DNA of 64,000 nt. Origin: Pyrrhosoma nymphula (lineage: Eukaryota > Arthropoda > Insecta > Odonata > Coenagrionidae). The position numbers and the translations under genes were made by a program. The stretch is from positions 15,715,200 to 15,779,199 of the forward strand of contig OY754329.1 in the NCBI GenBank assembly GCA_963573305.1. The letters are read 5' to 3'. Positions 40,401-52,400 of the stretch are shown piece by piece. Position 1 is the first letter of the stretch. Each line of letters begins with the position of its first letter. Below the pieces are notes generated by a model. It searched no databases. It had not been told where the DNA came from and was given only the letters and a program-made list of their open reading frames with translations.

Positions 40401-43400
40401 TATACGAATAGTGATGGATCACAGTAACGTTTTCCGGCGCTCCTTGTGAGAGTTAAACATTTAATTAATCATCGTCGCCGAATACATTATGCACTGAATG
40501 TATTACCTGAACGATATCTCATTTCTCAATGCTAAAGGTGTGGTTTCAGTGGGGCATCCCGCGGCCGCGTGCGGCGTCCGAGTCCAGCAGCCGGAAGTCA
40601 CTGCCGTACTCATCCAATCTATATCAAATGGGTTCGGTTTCACTGATACGTCTCGGTCGTCGAGTTTGACGGCTGATGCCCGACGTCTGTGTCTCGACTG
40701 TTTCGAGAACAGTCGAGACGCGGACGCCTAGTCGGGCAGTCCCCATTTTCGGTGATTTCTCCTCTCTCCGCATTTTATATTACTCGTCCTTTCAAGCTCT
40801 TTTTTGCAAAACTACTTGCAACATTGGTCGTCCTTTTCTTCGTCTTCCAACAAAACTAAATCTTCACCATCCATTTCAGCTTAAAATCAACTCACTCTCA
40901 GGAAACACAAAGCGATAACAAATTCGTAATTAAACTAAATCCACGTTCTCCCACATCGTCCAGCCGCGGAAACGGGATGTAGTTGCCTGAATGAAACCGC
41001 CCGGCAGCGTCGTCCAGCTACGACGTCCAGACGCGGCGGCTGGACGAGGCCGCTGGACGCCCCAGTGAAACCAGACCTTAAGGACGACTTTGAATCGTAA
41101 GCATCGTAACACATAAAATATGGAACCAATCGGACAAAAAATGCGTTCGGCTTTGTTACCACGAGTCCACAGAGTTGCCAAGGAGTAAAAAAATGTAAAT
41201 TAGTAGTGTACGGATACACTCGCCCGCGAGAGACTTATTGCTACAACCAGCATTTTCCTCTCATGATCCCTGGTATTTTTTGCTACCGGTTTTCGCAAGC
41301 ATTAATCCATGATGAATATTCCTGGTACAGCATTCTTTTGCTGCGCGTGTGTGCTCAAAAACTATGACATGTGTCGGAGATGGTGCTATATTGTTCGAGC
41401 GGTAGATTCAGTCGTGAATATAACCCAAGGAAGCTTTTTTTCGCACTTTTTCAGACTCTTTACTTTTAGACTCTTTTTCAGACTCTTTACTCAGACTTTT
41501 TACACTCAACCTTGCTCCAAGGTATAATTATTCCGGCTGGCAATAGCTATCATCGAAAGAATCAGGTTTAATTTCCCGCCCTAATTGAGCGTTTTGATAT
41601 AGACTTCGAGCAAGGCATTGCCCTTCCTTTCTTTCGTCGCCAACAGCTAAGAAAACAAGAGAAAAACGAGTTCGCTTGGTTCGTACGACCGATTACTTTT
41701 ACGCACATTAATTCTAAAGTATGACTAGTGCTGGTCGCATGCATAATCAAAGGGAAAAAACGCTCAAGCACCCATACATATTTGTATCGGAAAATGGTGT
41801 AGGTACCTTTCTCCCCTTTCGCTTCAACCCAGTGATTGAAACCCCCGATGAACCCACCCCCGATGTCCCCCCCTCGGGAGGACATCGGGGGTGGGAGTTA
41901 CCTACAAGTGCGGAAGCAGGACACCGAATTGCCCAGGATCTTTATAGGGTAGGTGCGTTGAGGCATTACTTATCACAAGTTGGCAGTTTATTGGCTGTAA
42001 CCCCCAACAATTTAAATCGATAGATCGCGATCTTGCAAAGAAACGAACTTGAGGCTTGTAACGAAAATGACCAACTCCTGATTTCTCCTAATAAGAATGA
42101 AATTTTTCTAACTCGGGATGCGTTACATCGATTCCAAATTGCTAATGACATCAACTCCCAGTTCAGTTTGCATTTATCCAAATGAGAGGCCATGGTGGGA
42201 GCGACGATGGAACGAAGCTAAGCGCAAAAAGAAATAACTTTTTTTTTGTTCATTGAGTGATTCTCTCGACAGAAGAGCTTAAGTATTTTAAAAATATACA
42301 TTCATTCGTTTGTCGTATTTCTTCGTCAATTCTTATTCACTGATTCCCTTTTATAAGACTGCCCGAATTAAGGAAATGCGAATCAGAAATGCCCGCACAT
42401 TCCTATATCGTTCTCCCCCACCTGGCAATCCCCACCAGGAAAATTCACCCTGCTTTCCATCTCTGTTGCTCTAAAACGGCGGCTTACTCTTCTCCATCAC
42501 CTTTCTCACTTCCGGCGAAACTATCAAACGCTTCCCTTCTCTCCCATACTGGTCATATTTCCCCTCAAGTCTCTGTGTCCCCCCCCTCCCCGCTCTTCAA
42601 GGTTGGCACGAGCCATCACCTTCACACCGAAGCCCCCGTTCCGGCCCTCCAGGAGATCAGGCCCCTTCTAGTACCCCCTCTGTCCCACGCTACCTCTGCC
42701 AGCCCCCCATGGCCCCTCTAAGTAAAAGCCCCCCCACTCTCCAAAGGCATGCCCTCCCTCTCCGGGGACGCTGCAGGTTGAGGCAAGGGAGGAGGAAGAT
42801 AAGATGTGACAGTTCGGCGTAAAGCCGATGATACATTCGATGTTTATTCCTCGCGCGCATCCCTTGGCCTTGGCTGTCAGGTACATCAACGTCTCAAGTG
42901 ACGCACGATACTCCGAGACCATGGGTCGCGTAGCTGTTTTTGTGAGAGGGAAAATGGTGGAGGGTGAGTAACCCCCGCAATGACAGGGAAAGGAGGGGAG
43001 ACAGCTGATTCCGGCCTGGTGCTTGGCCTGACCTGGAGCTGCAATGCTCGGACGAAAATCTCCTCGTTTCATCGAAAGCAGAGGAAAAACAATAACAAAA
43101 AATATACCAAATTTTAGTTCAATATTGATTCTTTAAATGGTTCCTGAGATTAAATGAATGAAGAGCAGGCGACCTAATCTGAATAGAGCCACAAATGAAG
43201 CTTTCGCATAGTATAGTGGAAAACGAAAATTATTGATTTGTAGTGGTGGCATCGTTAGTAGCCGATGAAGTGTAAAAGGAGTTATATCGCCTTCACCGTT
43301 GAAGTGCGTGGCTTGTATGTACAATCTACTTTTGAAAGGAGGTACATATTTAGTTGGACTTCTCTATAAGCTCCATCGTATCGGAAATAACCACGCACAA

Positions 43401-46400
43401 ATAAGATGAATCCAAGGGAGAATAACGATTGTTATTTCGCGAGATTAACGAGCATATCATTATTTGTACAAAATACATAACATGCATCCATCGCGTAGGA
43501 TCCGCGAGAGAATCTTATTTTCACTGTCTTCAATATCCGGTGTAAATGATCGTGCAAGTCGCTCACTTCCTTAATGTATTTATAAATCAATATTATTGAT
43601 GATTATACATCGCTAACGCTTAAGTTACGAGTTCTCCAGTTAGGAAATAATATAGAAAAATGCGCTAAGAAGCTTCATAGGCTTAGTCCAAACTGCACGA
43701 AAATTGTGCAAAGACGCTTCATTGCCTAATCATTCATTGGAAAAAAGAACGAAAAGTTAGTTGTCGTGATGTAAATTTCGGCTGGGCTTGGAAGGAGTTT
43801 GATTCTTCTGATTTTCGGGATTTCCGCCGCGAAAAGCTAGGAACGACGCGGTGGAAATCCCGAAAATAGGAAGAATCAAACTCCGACAAATAAGTTGTGT
43901 TCAACCAGTGGCGGATACAGAAAAAAACTCAAGGGGGGGGGGGGGGGGGGGGGGCGCAAGTTATCGCGACTATTGTAGCTTTCAAACTGACTGCCTGGCA
44001 GCGACTCTGCTTCCCTTATATATGTAGCTCGATTGTTTCGAGAACATAAGGTGCCAGAATGTTCGCTTCCAGACTTTTAAGGAGTGTGAACAGATACAAA
44101 CAGTAGAATATTCGAGACTTTTCTAGAAAAAATGCCAGACAGAATAACGTATCGAGATCACTAGAATGGCCGCAACTTTTCTCGTAGGTTAGCTATCTAT
44201 GTGCCAGACAGAAACGTATAAAATACGATGACGCGGACACGCGCGCGTGCTACATAAGAAAGTACAACTACTCAATAACTCGTCTCAAGAGTCGACTGAC
44301 GAAAGAAACGAACGAATAGCGTGCGGGCTGACTGGCGGGGGCGGCTATGCGGGCGGCCCCGCAAGGGGGGCGCGCGCCCCCCATATGTATCCGCCACTGT
44401 GTTCAACTGACAATGAGTGCACCCTGTGGGCATGGATACACATTTAAATATACATTCATGAATTATAACTTCGTAAATCATGCAAGTACGTCGCGAGAGT
44501 ACATCGTAATCTAAGGAAACAAAAAAAGAGCTTCATCTCGATGTTTTTGAAAGATACTCGTTCATACGAAATTTGATATTACGAAGTGCCGATTTTTCCG
44601 GTCCCGTTGATTTCGTAATTTCGAGTTTCTACTGTATCAACACAATGGAGTGGAAATACAAATGGCATTGTTATCTTAACGATCACATTTGGCAGGTTTC
44701 CCTTCCATCTTTTAGAAAAGCTTCCCTTCCTTATCCAACCAGTTCTTCATAATCATCAGTTTAAAATCACATAGTTTTATCAGGCATTTCTTATATCTCT
44801 TCCTCATTATGAACATATGTCGGACATATTTATTATTCCTCTCCCATCATTGCACCTGGAAATTCTCTTCTGTAGATTAGAAATTTTCCAGCTATTAAAG
44901 CCTTCCCTGTCCATGTGATCTGCCTTTTATCTCTTCGGCACTATTTCTACTGTAATCTACCAGTCTTTCCAAATACTTTAGAGTATTAAAAAAACTTTTC
45001 AATTATCTTTCTTTCCACAGTCATCTTGGCTTTCTTGATAGGCCTGACATGCTCACCTAAAAAAAATAAGTCTTTTTCTTATTTCACTGACCAGAAATAA
45101 TTTCTCAATGGTTGTACCACCTAGGCAATAGACAACTTGAAACAATTTAATCCGTACTCAAATACCTACTTGGGTGCCACTCATCTTGAGCAAAATATCT
45201 TTGTCAGCCTTTCGATATGCAATATGTCTACAGAACTGCCCTGGTAACATACAGCATCCCTGTCATGTTCTTATCCCAATACTTAGTAAACTATCATCAC
45301 TCAGCTTCTGAGTTTATTTATTAATTTATTGTTTCCTGTGTACTCTTCCAATGCTATATTAAAAGTCACCTAAGTATTCACAATTGAAGCAAAAAAAACA
45401 TTTCTGGGGTAGCAATTGTAATGGCTACACGGAAAATTTATATAATACATGAAGTTAAGTTAGGAGAGCCAGAATTCTCAAGTTTTAGTTTTCGTCCAAA
45501 TGCTTGGTGGCGCAAAGATTGATCCATAGCTCAATTTGCACACATGGGAAATTCTCATCCATTAATTTATTTATCTATGTAGGTCCCTGCCACTGGTTCC
45601 TCCGATGCAGGTTCTAGCATTGCATCGCAACCCTGAAGATCATCATCCATTGCATTATACACTGGGATTCAATGTTATTCATACCATCACAATTAAACTT
45701 GACTCATTTGGTCATTTATCTTGTTCTGACCAGGGCTTTACTGGTCTTGTACATTCTAATGTTCTATTGTTAAGTTGCCACCCTGATTGCTTTCCCCGTT
45801 TTCCCCTGTGAACCAGTTGTTTTCAAATTAAAAAAAATCAATTTGAGGTCAAATAACATCAATCAGGAAGATCACTATACCCATGTGTATTCTTGGCGAC
45901 TCAACATTGCAATACATAAGACTAGTAAAAAACCACTCAGACACATTGACCTGAAGAAGCCAACTGCAATACCGGCAAAATATCGTCACATGAAATATGG
46001 ATAATTGAGGGAGTAAACCAAAAACTCTTTCTTCTCTTAATTTAATTAAATTTTTAACTAAAATTTTTCATTAAAAATTTCCTTAACACATTTCCAACGT
46101 AGGCCTTTTTTTAGAAGATTCCCAGGGGCGTAAATATTCATGAAAAATGAAAATTAATTTTTCAGTTTTTTTAGTAATCTAAGTTTCCCTAAAACAGAGC
46201 ATTGTCATTTTTTACTTTCGGGGATGGAAAGCATTTGTAAATGATCGAATTATATTTTTTTAAACTATACCCCTAGTAGGCATGCAACCCTATGTATAGC
46301 AATTTTGTCAATAACTTTTGAGAGATTATTTTTTTCTTTTTAATGGTTTCCAAAACCAGTGATGCCTAGATGTGGTTGACAGATATTTCTGGATGCTTTC

Positions 46401-49400
46401 GAATCATCTTTCTATTATTTATAAAAAAAACAGTAAATTAACTCTATTAGGATGAATTTATTACTCTTCTATCCTGTGGTATAGGCAACCACGCCCAGCA
46501 CAAATTCAAATTCCGAACTTTGGAATCTGATTTTCAAAAGATATCTTTCTTGAGCTTCAAACGGAAAACAACCTCCCACTTCTCATCCTTTGTGTATGAG
46601 GGCTCTCAGGATTATTTTGTGTTTTCATCTTCTGCTTTCCCTGCCTAGTGTTTATTGAACATGCTGGCAATGCATGGAATCCACGATGCCGTAAAGTATG
46701 TAACATCATTACCGGGCCTATGTTACTTCACCACAACTTGTTCCCATTATATTTTTCCATAAGAATGATATTTTTGGGAGTTAGGTATTACGTCAACAGT
46801 TTATTGTTTATTCTCTGCCACGGAAAATTTCCAATTAGTCTTTTTTATACTTTCAAATTCTAGGCCGAAAGTACACAAGGATAATCTGCAGTGGGCCCTG
46901 GTCAGTCTTCCCAAAATTACCCTGATGCACTCAATAAAGGGTATTGACACTAGAGCTAATTGCTGGTCATCTAGGAGCTTTGTAACAATTCCTTGAATAC
47001 TTTCAGAGGAGAGTGCCGGGACAGTGGCAGCCTAATTTATATTTTGGGAATACAATAGCTGGACCTGCTGGTCGGGTCTCCCGACCAAGTTGAAGATGAC
47101 CTGGGTCTCAGGGTCAGCAACCACCTAGGTACAATGGAGATGTTCGGACATCACCCCTTCCATGCTGAGGATTACAGCCACAAATGCGTCGGGACGGGAA
47201 GCCAGGTAGCAATGGATACTCTTAGTATGAGAATCTGGAGATCTCAAGTTGCATATTATGGGAGGGGAGACATGGCAACCAGGAAACTCCCAGTGAGAGG
47301 TGTAAGGACTGGGATATGCAGTTTGGCCACGCCGCATATAGTCGGCTGCGGCTGTGACACTCCGCCAAAGAGTAGGGAGTGTGGGAAGGGATGGATTGCT
47401 AACTGAGGAGTCTAATGTATTGCTTTGGCTTGCTTGATACATAATTCCGGAGAATACTTTGCCAATAGATGGAACCACTTTTAGTTTGTCCTGCATAACA
47501 TCTATTTTGCCGGCATTTCTGAACACTGAGAAACTTGACATCGCTAGTAATTACTGGATGTAGAAGAAATGAGTCAATAACAAGGAATTGGTAATTTTAA
47601 GGAAACACCACGCACCTGGCCAAAGCGATGAAGCAGAAGGATATGGAAAATATGATGTTGATGAAGAAAAGCTATGCCAAATATTTGTGAATTTGAAAGA
47701 GGAAAGTTATAAGATAAAATAATGGGTACCTACTACAAATTGCATAATCCATAATTGCAGCTACTAACAGATAAGTTAGAGATACTGATGAAACATTAGA
47801 GGTGCAGAAAGATGAAAGATTATAATATCATCATTTTATATATTTTGCTAATTTAAGTTAATGAAATGCCCACTTATGTGAGAAATATAATAAACATTAT
47901 GTATCTTACATATTATAAACAAAGATGGAACATATTCTCAAAAAGAGGCTGCCAAAATAATCTGATGGTTCTGAGAACAGAAACAAAGTGCAAAAACAAT
48001 GTTATTTTTCACTGTGAATTTCACACTATTGTGTGACCATTAGCAGGTGACTATGTTAAAATTACTGTGCGGTCAGTTCTGTAGTTCTTTGAAATTTGTC
48101 TAAGTAAACACCTTTGTGTTTAAAGTTGGGCTTTACCTCGTTGACAGTAGCGCTTAGCACTCGCACACGTACTCCATGGCATGTATGCATGGTACCTGTG
48201 AAGACAACTCGTTCCTTAAAGCCTCCATGAGATTCACAGTGAGAGAGGACCAGGCATCCCATACCCTCAGGGAAAAAAATATAGACTTTATAGACCCAAG
48301 TCCGTGAAAATATAGACCAAAACCGACTCATAATACGCATGAAAATCAAAGCAGATCAGACCAGATCTGCATTATTATGCAAAATTATGCACTTTATTCT
48401 TAAAAGCTTTGTCTGGTTGGTGTGGTAGAGGTAGTATCGGCAAAAACTGATAGAAACGAGGTACCTAGTTGCAAATATGAACAATTTTATTCATTAATTA
48501 TAAATGAAATTGAATATATGTACGTCCCGCGGCTTGTCCGCCAATGTAAACAAACAACAATCCTATCGATGCCTGTTGAGGCAGGTGGGCCGGTGGGAGG
48601 AAGGGTGAGGTGAGGTGGGAAGGGGGAAGACGCAGCCAGGCAAGTGCACTGCTCGGCAGAGACGAGTTCCGAGCACCACCGCCACACCGCAGAAGCATGG
48701 AGCTAGACAAAGCAGATGAGCAAAGCAGCAGCGCCTGGTCACGGCGCGCATATTCAAACTTTGCAGTGCTGTGCCGGCTGCTTCAGTGTGAATTGTAGCT
48801 TACCTTTGGCCAAATTATAGACCCTGCCCCTAAATATAGACCGATTTGGACCAAAATTCGGAATATCAACCAATATGGACCATAAGCAAAAATATCGACA
48901 TTCTATATTCTCTATATACCATATGGGATGCCTGGAGAGGATGCCTGGGTAGCTTAACTGTTTAGAGCACTCGGCACGAAATCGACGGGTCTAGGTTCGA
49001 ATCCCAGTCCAGGCGAATGATTTATTCACTGAGAATTTCACACAACTGAGAAGCAAAGTGAACAACATTTTTTACGCATAAAAATTTTTTGCATTTAATT
49101 TAATAATTTCAGTGAGGTTTCTAAACAAAATTACTATCTTATAAATTAGAAAATAACTTCATGATGGCTTAGACTCCTCTAAAGTTACTGCAGAGAATAT
49201 TTTTTCCAGAAACTGGACTAATCCTTGGCAGTATCTTATCTCTGTGTTTTTCCTGAGTTTCTGAGATAAGCGGCCACCATGTATCAATTAACGCTGAGAG
49301 TATGGGGAGAAACATACTGGAAATTAAAAAAACCATTTGTAGACAAATATTAAATTTTCACTATTGAATTAGGCTAATATTACAAAATGCAAAGAGTTGT

Positions 49401-52400
49401 TAATAAAAGAAGGTATGAAGTATAGGTGTTTTTCCTTAGTGAAAACATTGCATTAAATGTTCATAAAATATAAGCGGTTCAGTAGTTCATGGTTTCACTA
49501 TACACCTATGCATAAACATGAATAAACCATTTTCAATTTCTCCTAGATGAGAGAAAAAATATTCTCAGACAGTGGAGGTGAACGTATGTACCTTAAGGGA
49601 AATTGTAACAATACAAGATCTTCTTTGAACAAGAAATGAGCAGTTGATAAAATATCTTTAAAAAAGACCTAACAAATAGGTTATTACAAGCAATCTGTTT
49701 ATGTAAATGGAAGGTTTTGGTCTTTGGTGATTTCATTAGTTCAACTTTCATTTGAATGTGGCTCTAGGTCAGCATGAGCAAGGGATATATGAATCATAGT
49801 CACAATGGTCTAATGTTGCAGCTGTTATGCAACACTGTTAAAAAACATATACTGCCACACTCGAACATGCCAGTATGAAATGTACTATGCAGAGAAGCCC
49901 AAAGCATGTGAATTCCAAAAAAACCTGAGACCTTCAAATTACCATCTGCATGATTAAGGTTCTCATGCTTATAGCAACTATAAAATAGAAACAATATGAT
50001 CACTAAGAACGGCTCACTTAGGAAGATTAAAGTCTCACAAATTCTTACATACCATCAATGACTGTAGTGAGAATCATAGCTGTTGTGGTTTCCATTTTGT
50101 GCTCCCCACATCCGAATATCTCCACAGCAAGAGAAATACCATTCTTCCAAGTAGTGGGGTTAAACCGAACGTATCTAGCTTCAAATGGCCTGGAGAATAT
50201 TACCTTTGAAGCAGTACTGGCATCAAGAGGGCCACGAAATAACTGTAACATTTAGAAAAATGACACTAAATAGGAGTAAGACATAGGTACAGTACCTTTG
50301 TTGATTAACATGCAAGTAGAATGTAAATTTATGCATATGCTATGAGCTAGACCATTCAGTTTAAAAAGATAAAAAATACCTGAAACAAGTCCTTCAATGA
50401 CAAAGAAATATCCAGACATTGATAATTAATGACTTGAAAAATAATTTCATTAAAGATCTATGCATGCTGGAACAAAAAGAAACTTCCAAGTGGAAATTGA
50501 AAAAAAATAAATTAAGGGTCAGTGAGTACGGTAAAGGATTGTGTCAGTGACTACGAAACCATATGTTCAGGTTTGCCTCAAGGCTCAGTGTTAGGCCCCA
50601 TATTATTTCTCATCTACGTAAATGATTTATCTAGATGATTCCCATTCAAGTAATGTATTGCTTGTAATAGCAACAAATTTATCACTATACAATAAAATTC
50701 AGAAGGAACTCTCTCCGAGTCCTGAAGAACCATACATATAAGCGTGAAACATTGGCAAAAGAGAAAAAAAATAATTTGATTGATAACATATAGTTTTTTA
50801 TCTGCCACTGTAATCATAGCCTCTTCAAGTTTAGCATTTCAGCATTGTATATATGAATATCCTCCCAAAACCTTCACATACTTTCTCCCAACGCCCGAAG
50901 TTACCCCAATTTTTCTGAGATATTATTGAAGCCACCATAAATTTTTAACATGAAAACCAACAACTGGAATATTCCCTTAGGAATTTATTAGACGTGTTAT
51001 GCATAACAATGTTTCAAATGAGTATATATCACTTTATACAGGACTTTCTTCTTGGAGTACTCCGAATTTTGGATTTGAGAATTGCAAGTAAGCACATCTT
51101 CACTGACTTCAAGGGCCAATGGAACTAACGAAAATCACGTCTTCTCCACTTATTGCTCCATACATTGTATAGGCAATGAAACTAGCCGCAGGGTAAAAGT
51201 GCAATTTAGCTCCAAAAAAGAGCACACACTCAGCCATACTAATGTCCAAAGTTAGACACAGTGTCCGAAGTTACCCCATTCTATGATACTACCACGTTCA
51301 TTTTTATTTTATATGAAATAAATGTCCCCTGCAGTTCATTAAAACAATTATTATGCTTTAGTACAATCTAAAGTTGCATTAAGTTATGGTTTAAAATGCT
51401 GCGGAGGTCCCTAGAAAACTTCTATCAATCCAATGTTGATTCTCCAAAAAGGAATCGTACGAAAGATTGCTATAAAATTCAATTTGAACTGTCCTTCCCC
51501 TTATTTGCTGGTTTTCAAATACTTCCATTACATCATCTCTACATTTTATAACCTAAAGTAGAAAAAAAACCTAATCTGTACAAACTAGATTTACAGCAAT
51601 TTAAATTTTCTAAGGCCAACTTGATTCTGTTCACACTCATTTCTCTAAATATAGGTCTCAAATTATTTCTTGGTTTGTCTGACAATATAAGAGGTACAAA
51701 AACTATATAGCTAGCAACATTTATGAGCGGAGTAAACATGTGGTTATTTACTGTTGGAAATCCAAAACATTTTTGTTAATAAGGGGTAACATTTACTATA
51801 CGCTTGCATGCATGATATAATGAGTTTCTATAATAATTGTTATCATTGCCAAGTATATACTATTTATGCAACGTAATTGGTCTCAGTCTATATTACTTTT
51901 TTATGCTAACTGTAACTGCGATGGTGAGGTATCCCTTGTACAGGCAAAGCCTGAGATGGATACCTAATTTATCCATTTCATGTGTTATATAAAGGTGTAT
52001 TATTGTTGTTCCAAAGGATAAATAAACATTATTATTATTTACTGTACCCAAAAAATATTCAGTGTAATTTAAGAAAACATAAATGCTCCACATGACAATC
52101 ACCCCAAAACCTTCAATAATCACCTTGGGCTTCCCTCCATCAGTCACGTAACTAAACTTGATACCATCTTCGCTATAAAGAAGAAAGTAGCTGGTAACAT
52201 ACATTGCTGGTGGTCCAGAAATACCTTGTACTTCTACTCCATAGATGGGTTCAACTTTCCCAAGGTCAACTTGTAGGAATTGATCTACATTCTGACTCCT
52301 AGCAATCCATCCCACACCTATGCATAAGAGGATATGAAATAAATATTGATTATTAATAGTAAAATCTTATATAAACAAAATAATCGTCATATTTGGATAT

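Larger units (their letters stand above)
40221..44634. mobile_element. Pogo-like transposon with long TIRs, 4.4 kb
   Basis: TA followed by CAGTAGAAACTCGAAAATAC (left) and the inverse TTTCGTAATTTCGAGTTTCT then ACTG plus TA (right). A TA target and CAGTAGAA(A)CTCG termini are typical of pogo/Tigger members of the Tc1-mariner group. Subterminal TTACGAA repeats occur at both ends. Nested elements lie at 40536-41078, 43794-43884 and 43906-44399. I recognise no transposase; a plus frame at 41900-42190 is unassigned. Confidence 0.7.

Noticed and set aside
42389..43072. 110- and 134-codon frames on opposite strands
   Set aside because: Pro/Ser-rich from C-rich sequence, overlapping each other in antisense, with no signature.
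48943..49014. Functional tRNA gene
   Set aside because: No proper anticodon loop (no U33) and a mismatched T stem; only A and B boxes and acceptor stem are tRNA-like.
51893..52123. Continuation of exon D's open frame beyond 52124
   Set aside because: Although open, it leaves the F5/8C pattern; splicing at GTGATT to LFRGPLD restores it and the phase.
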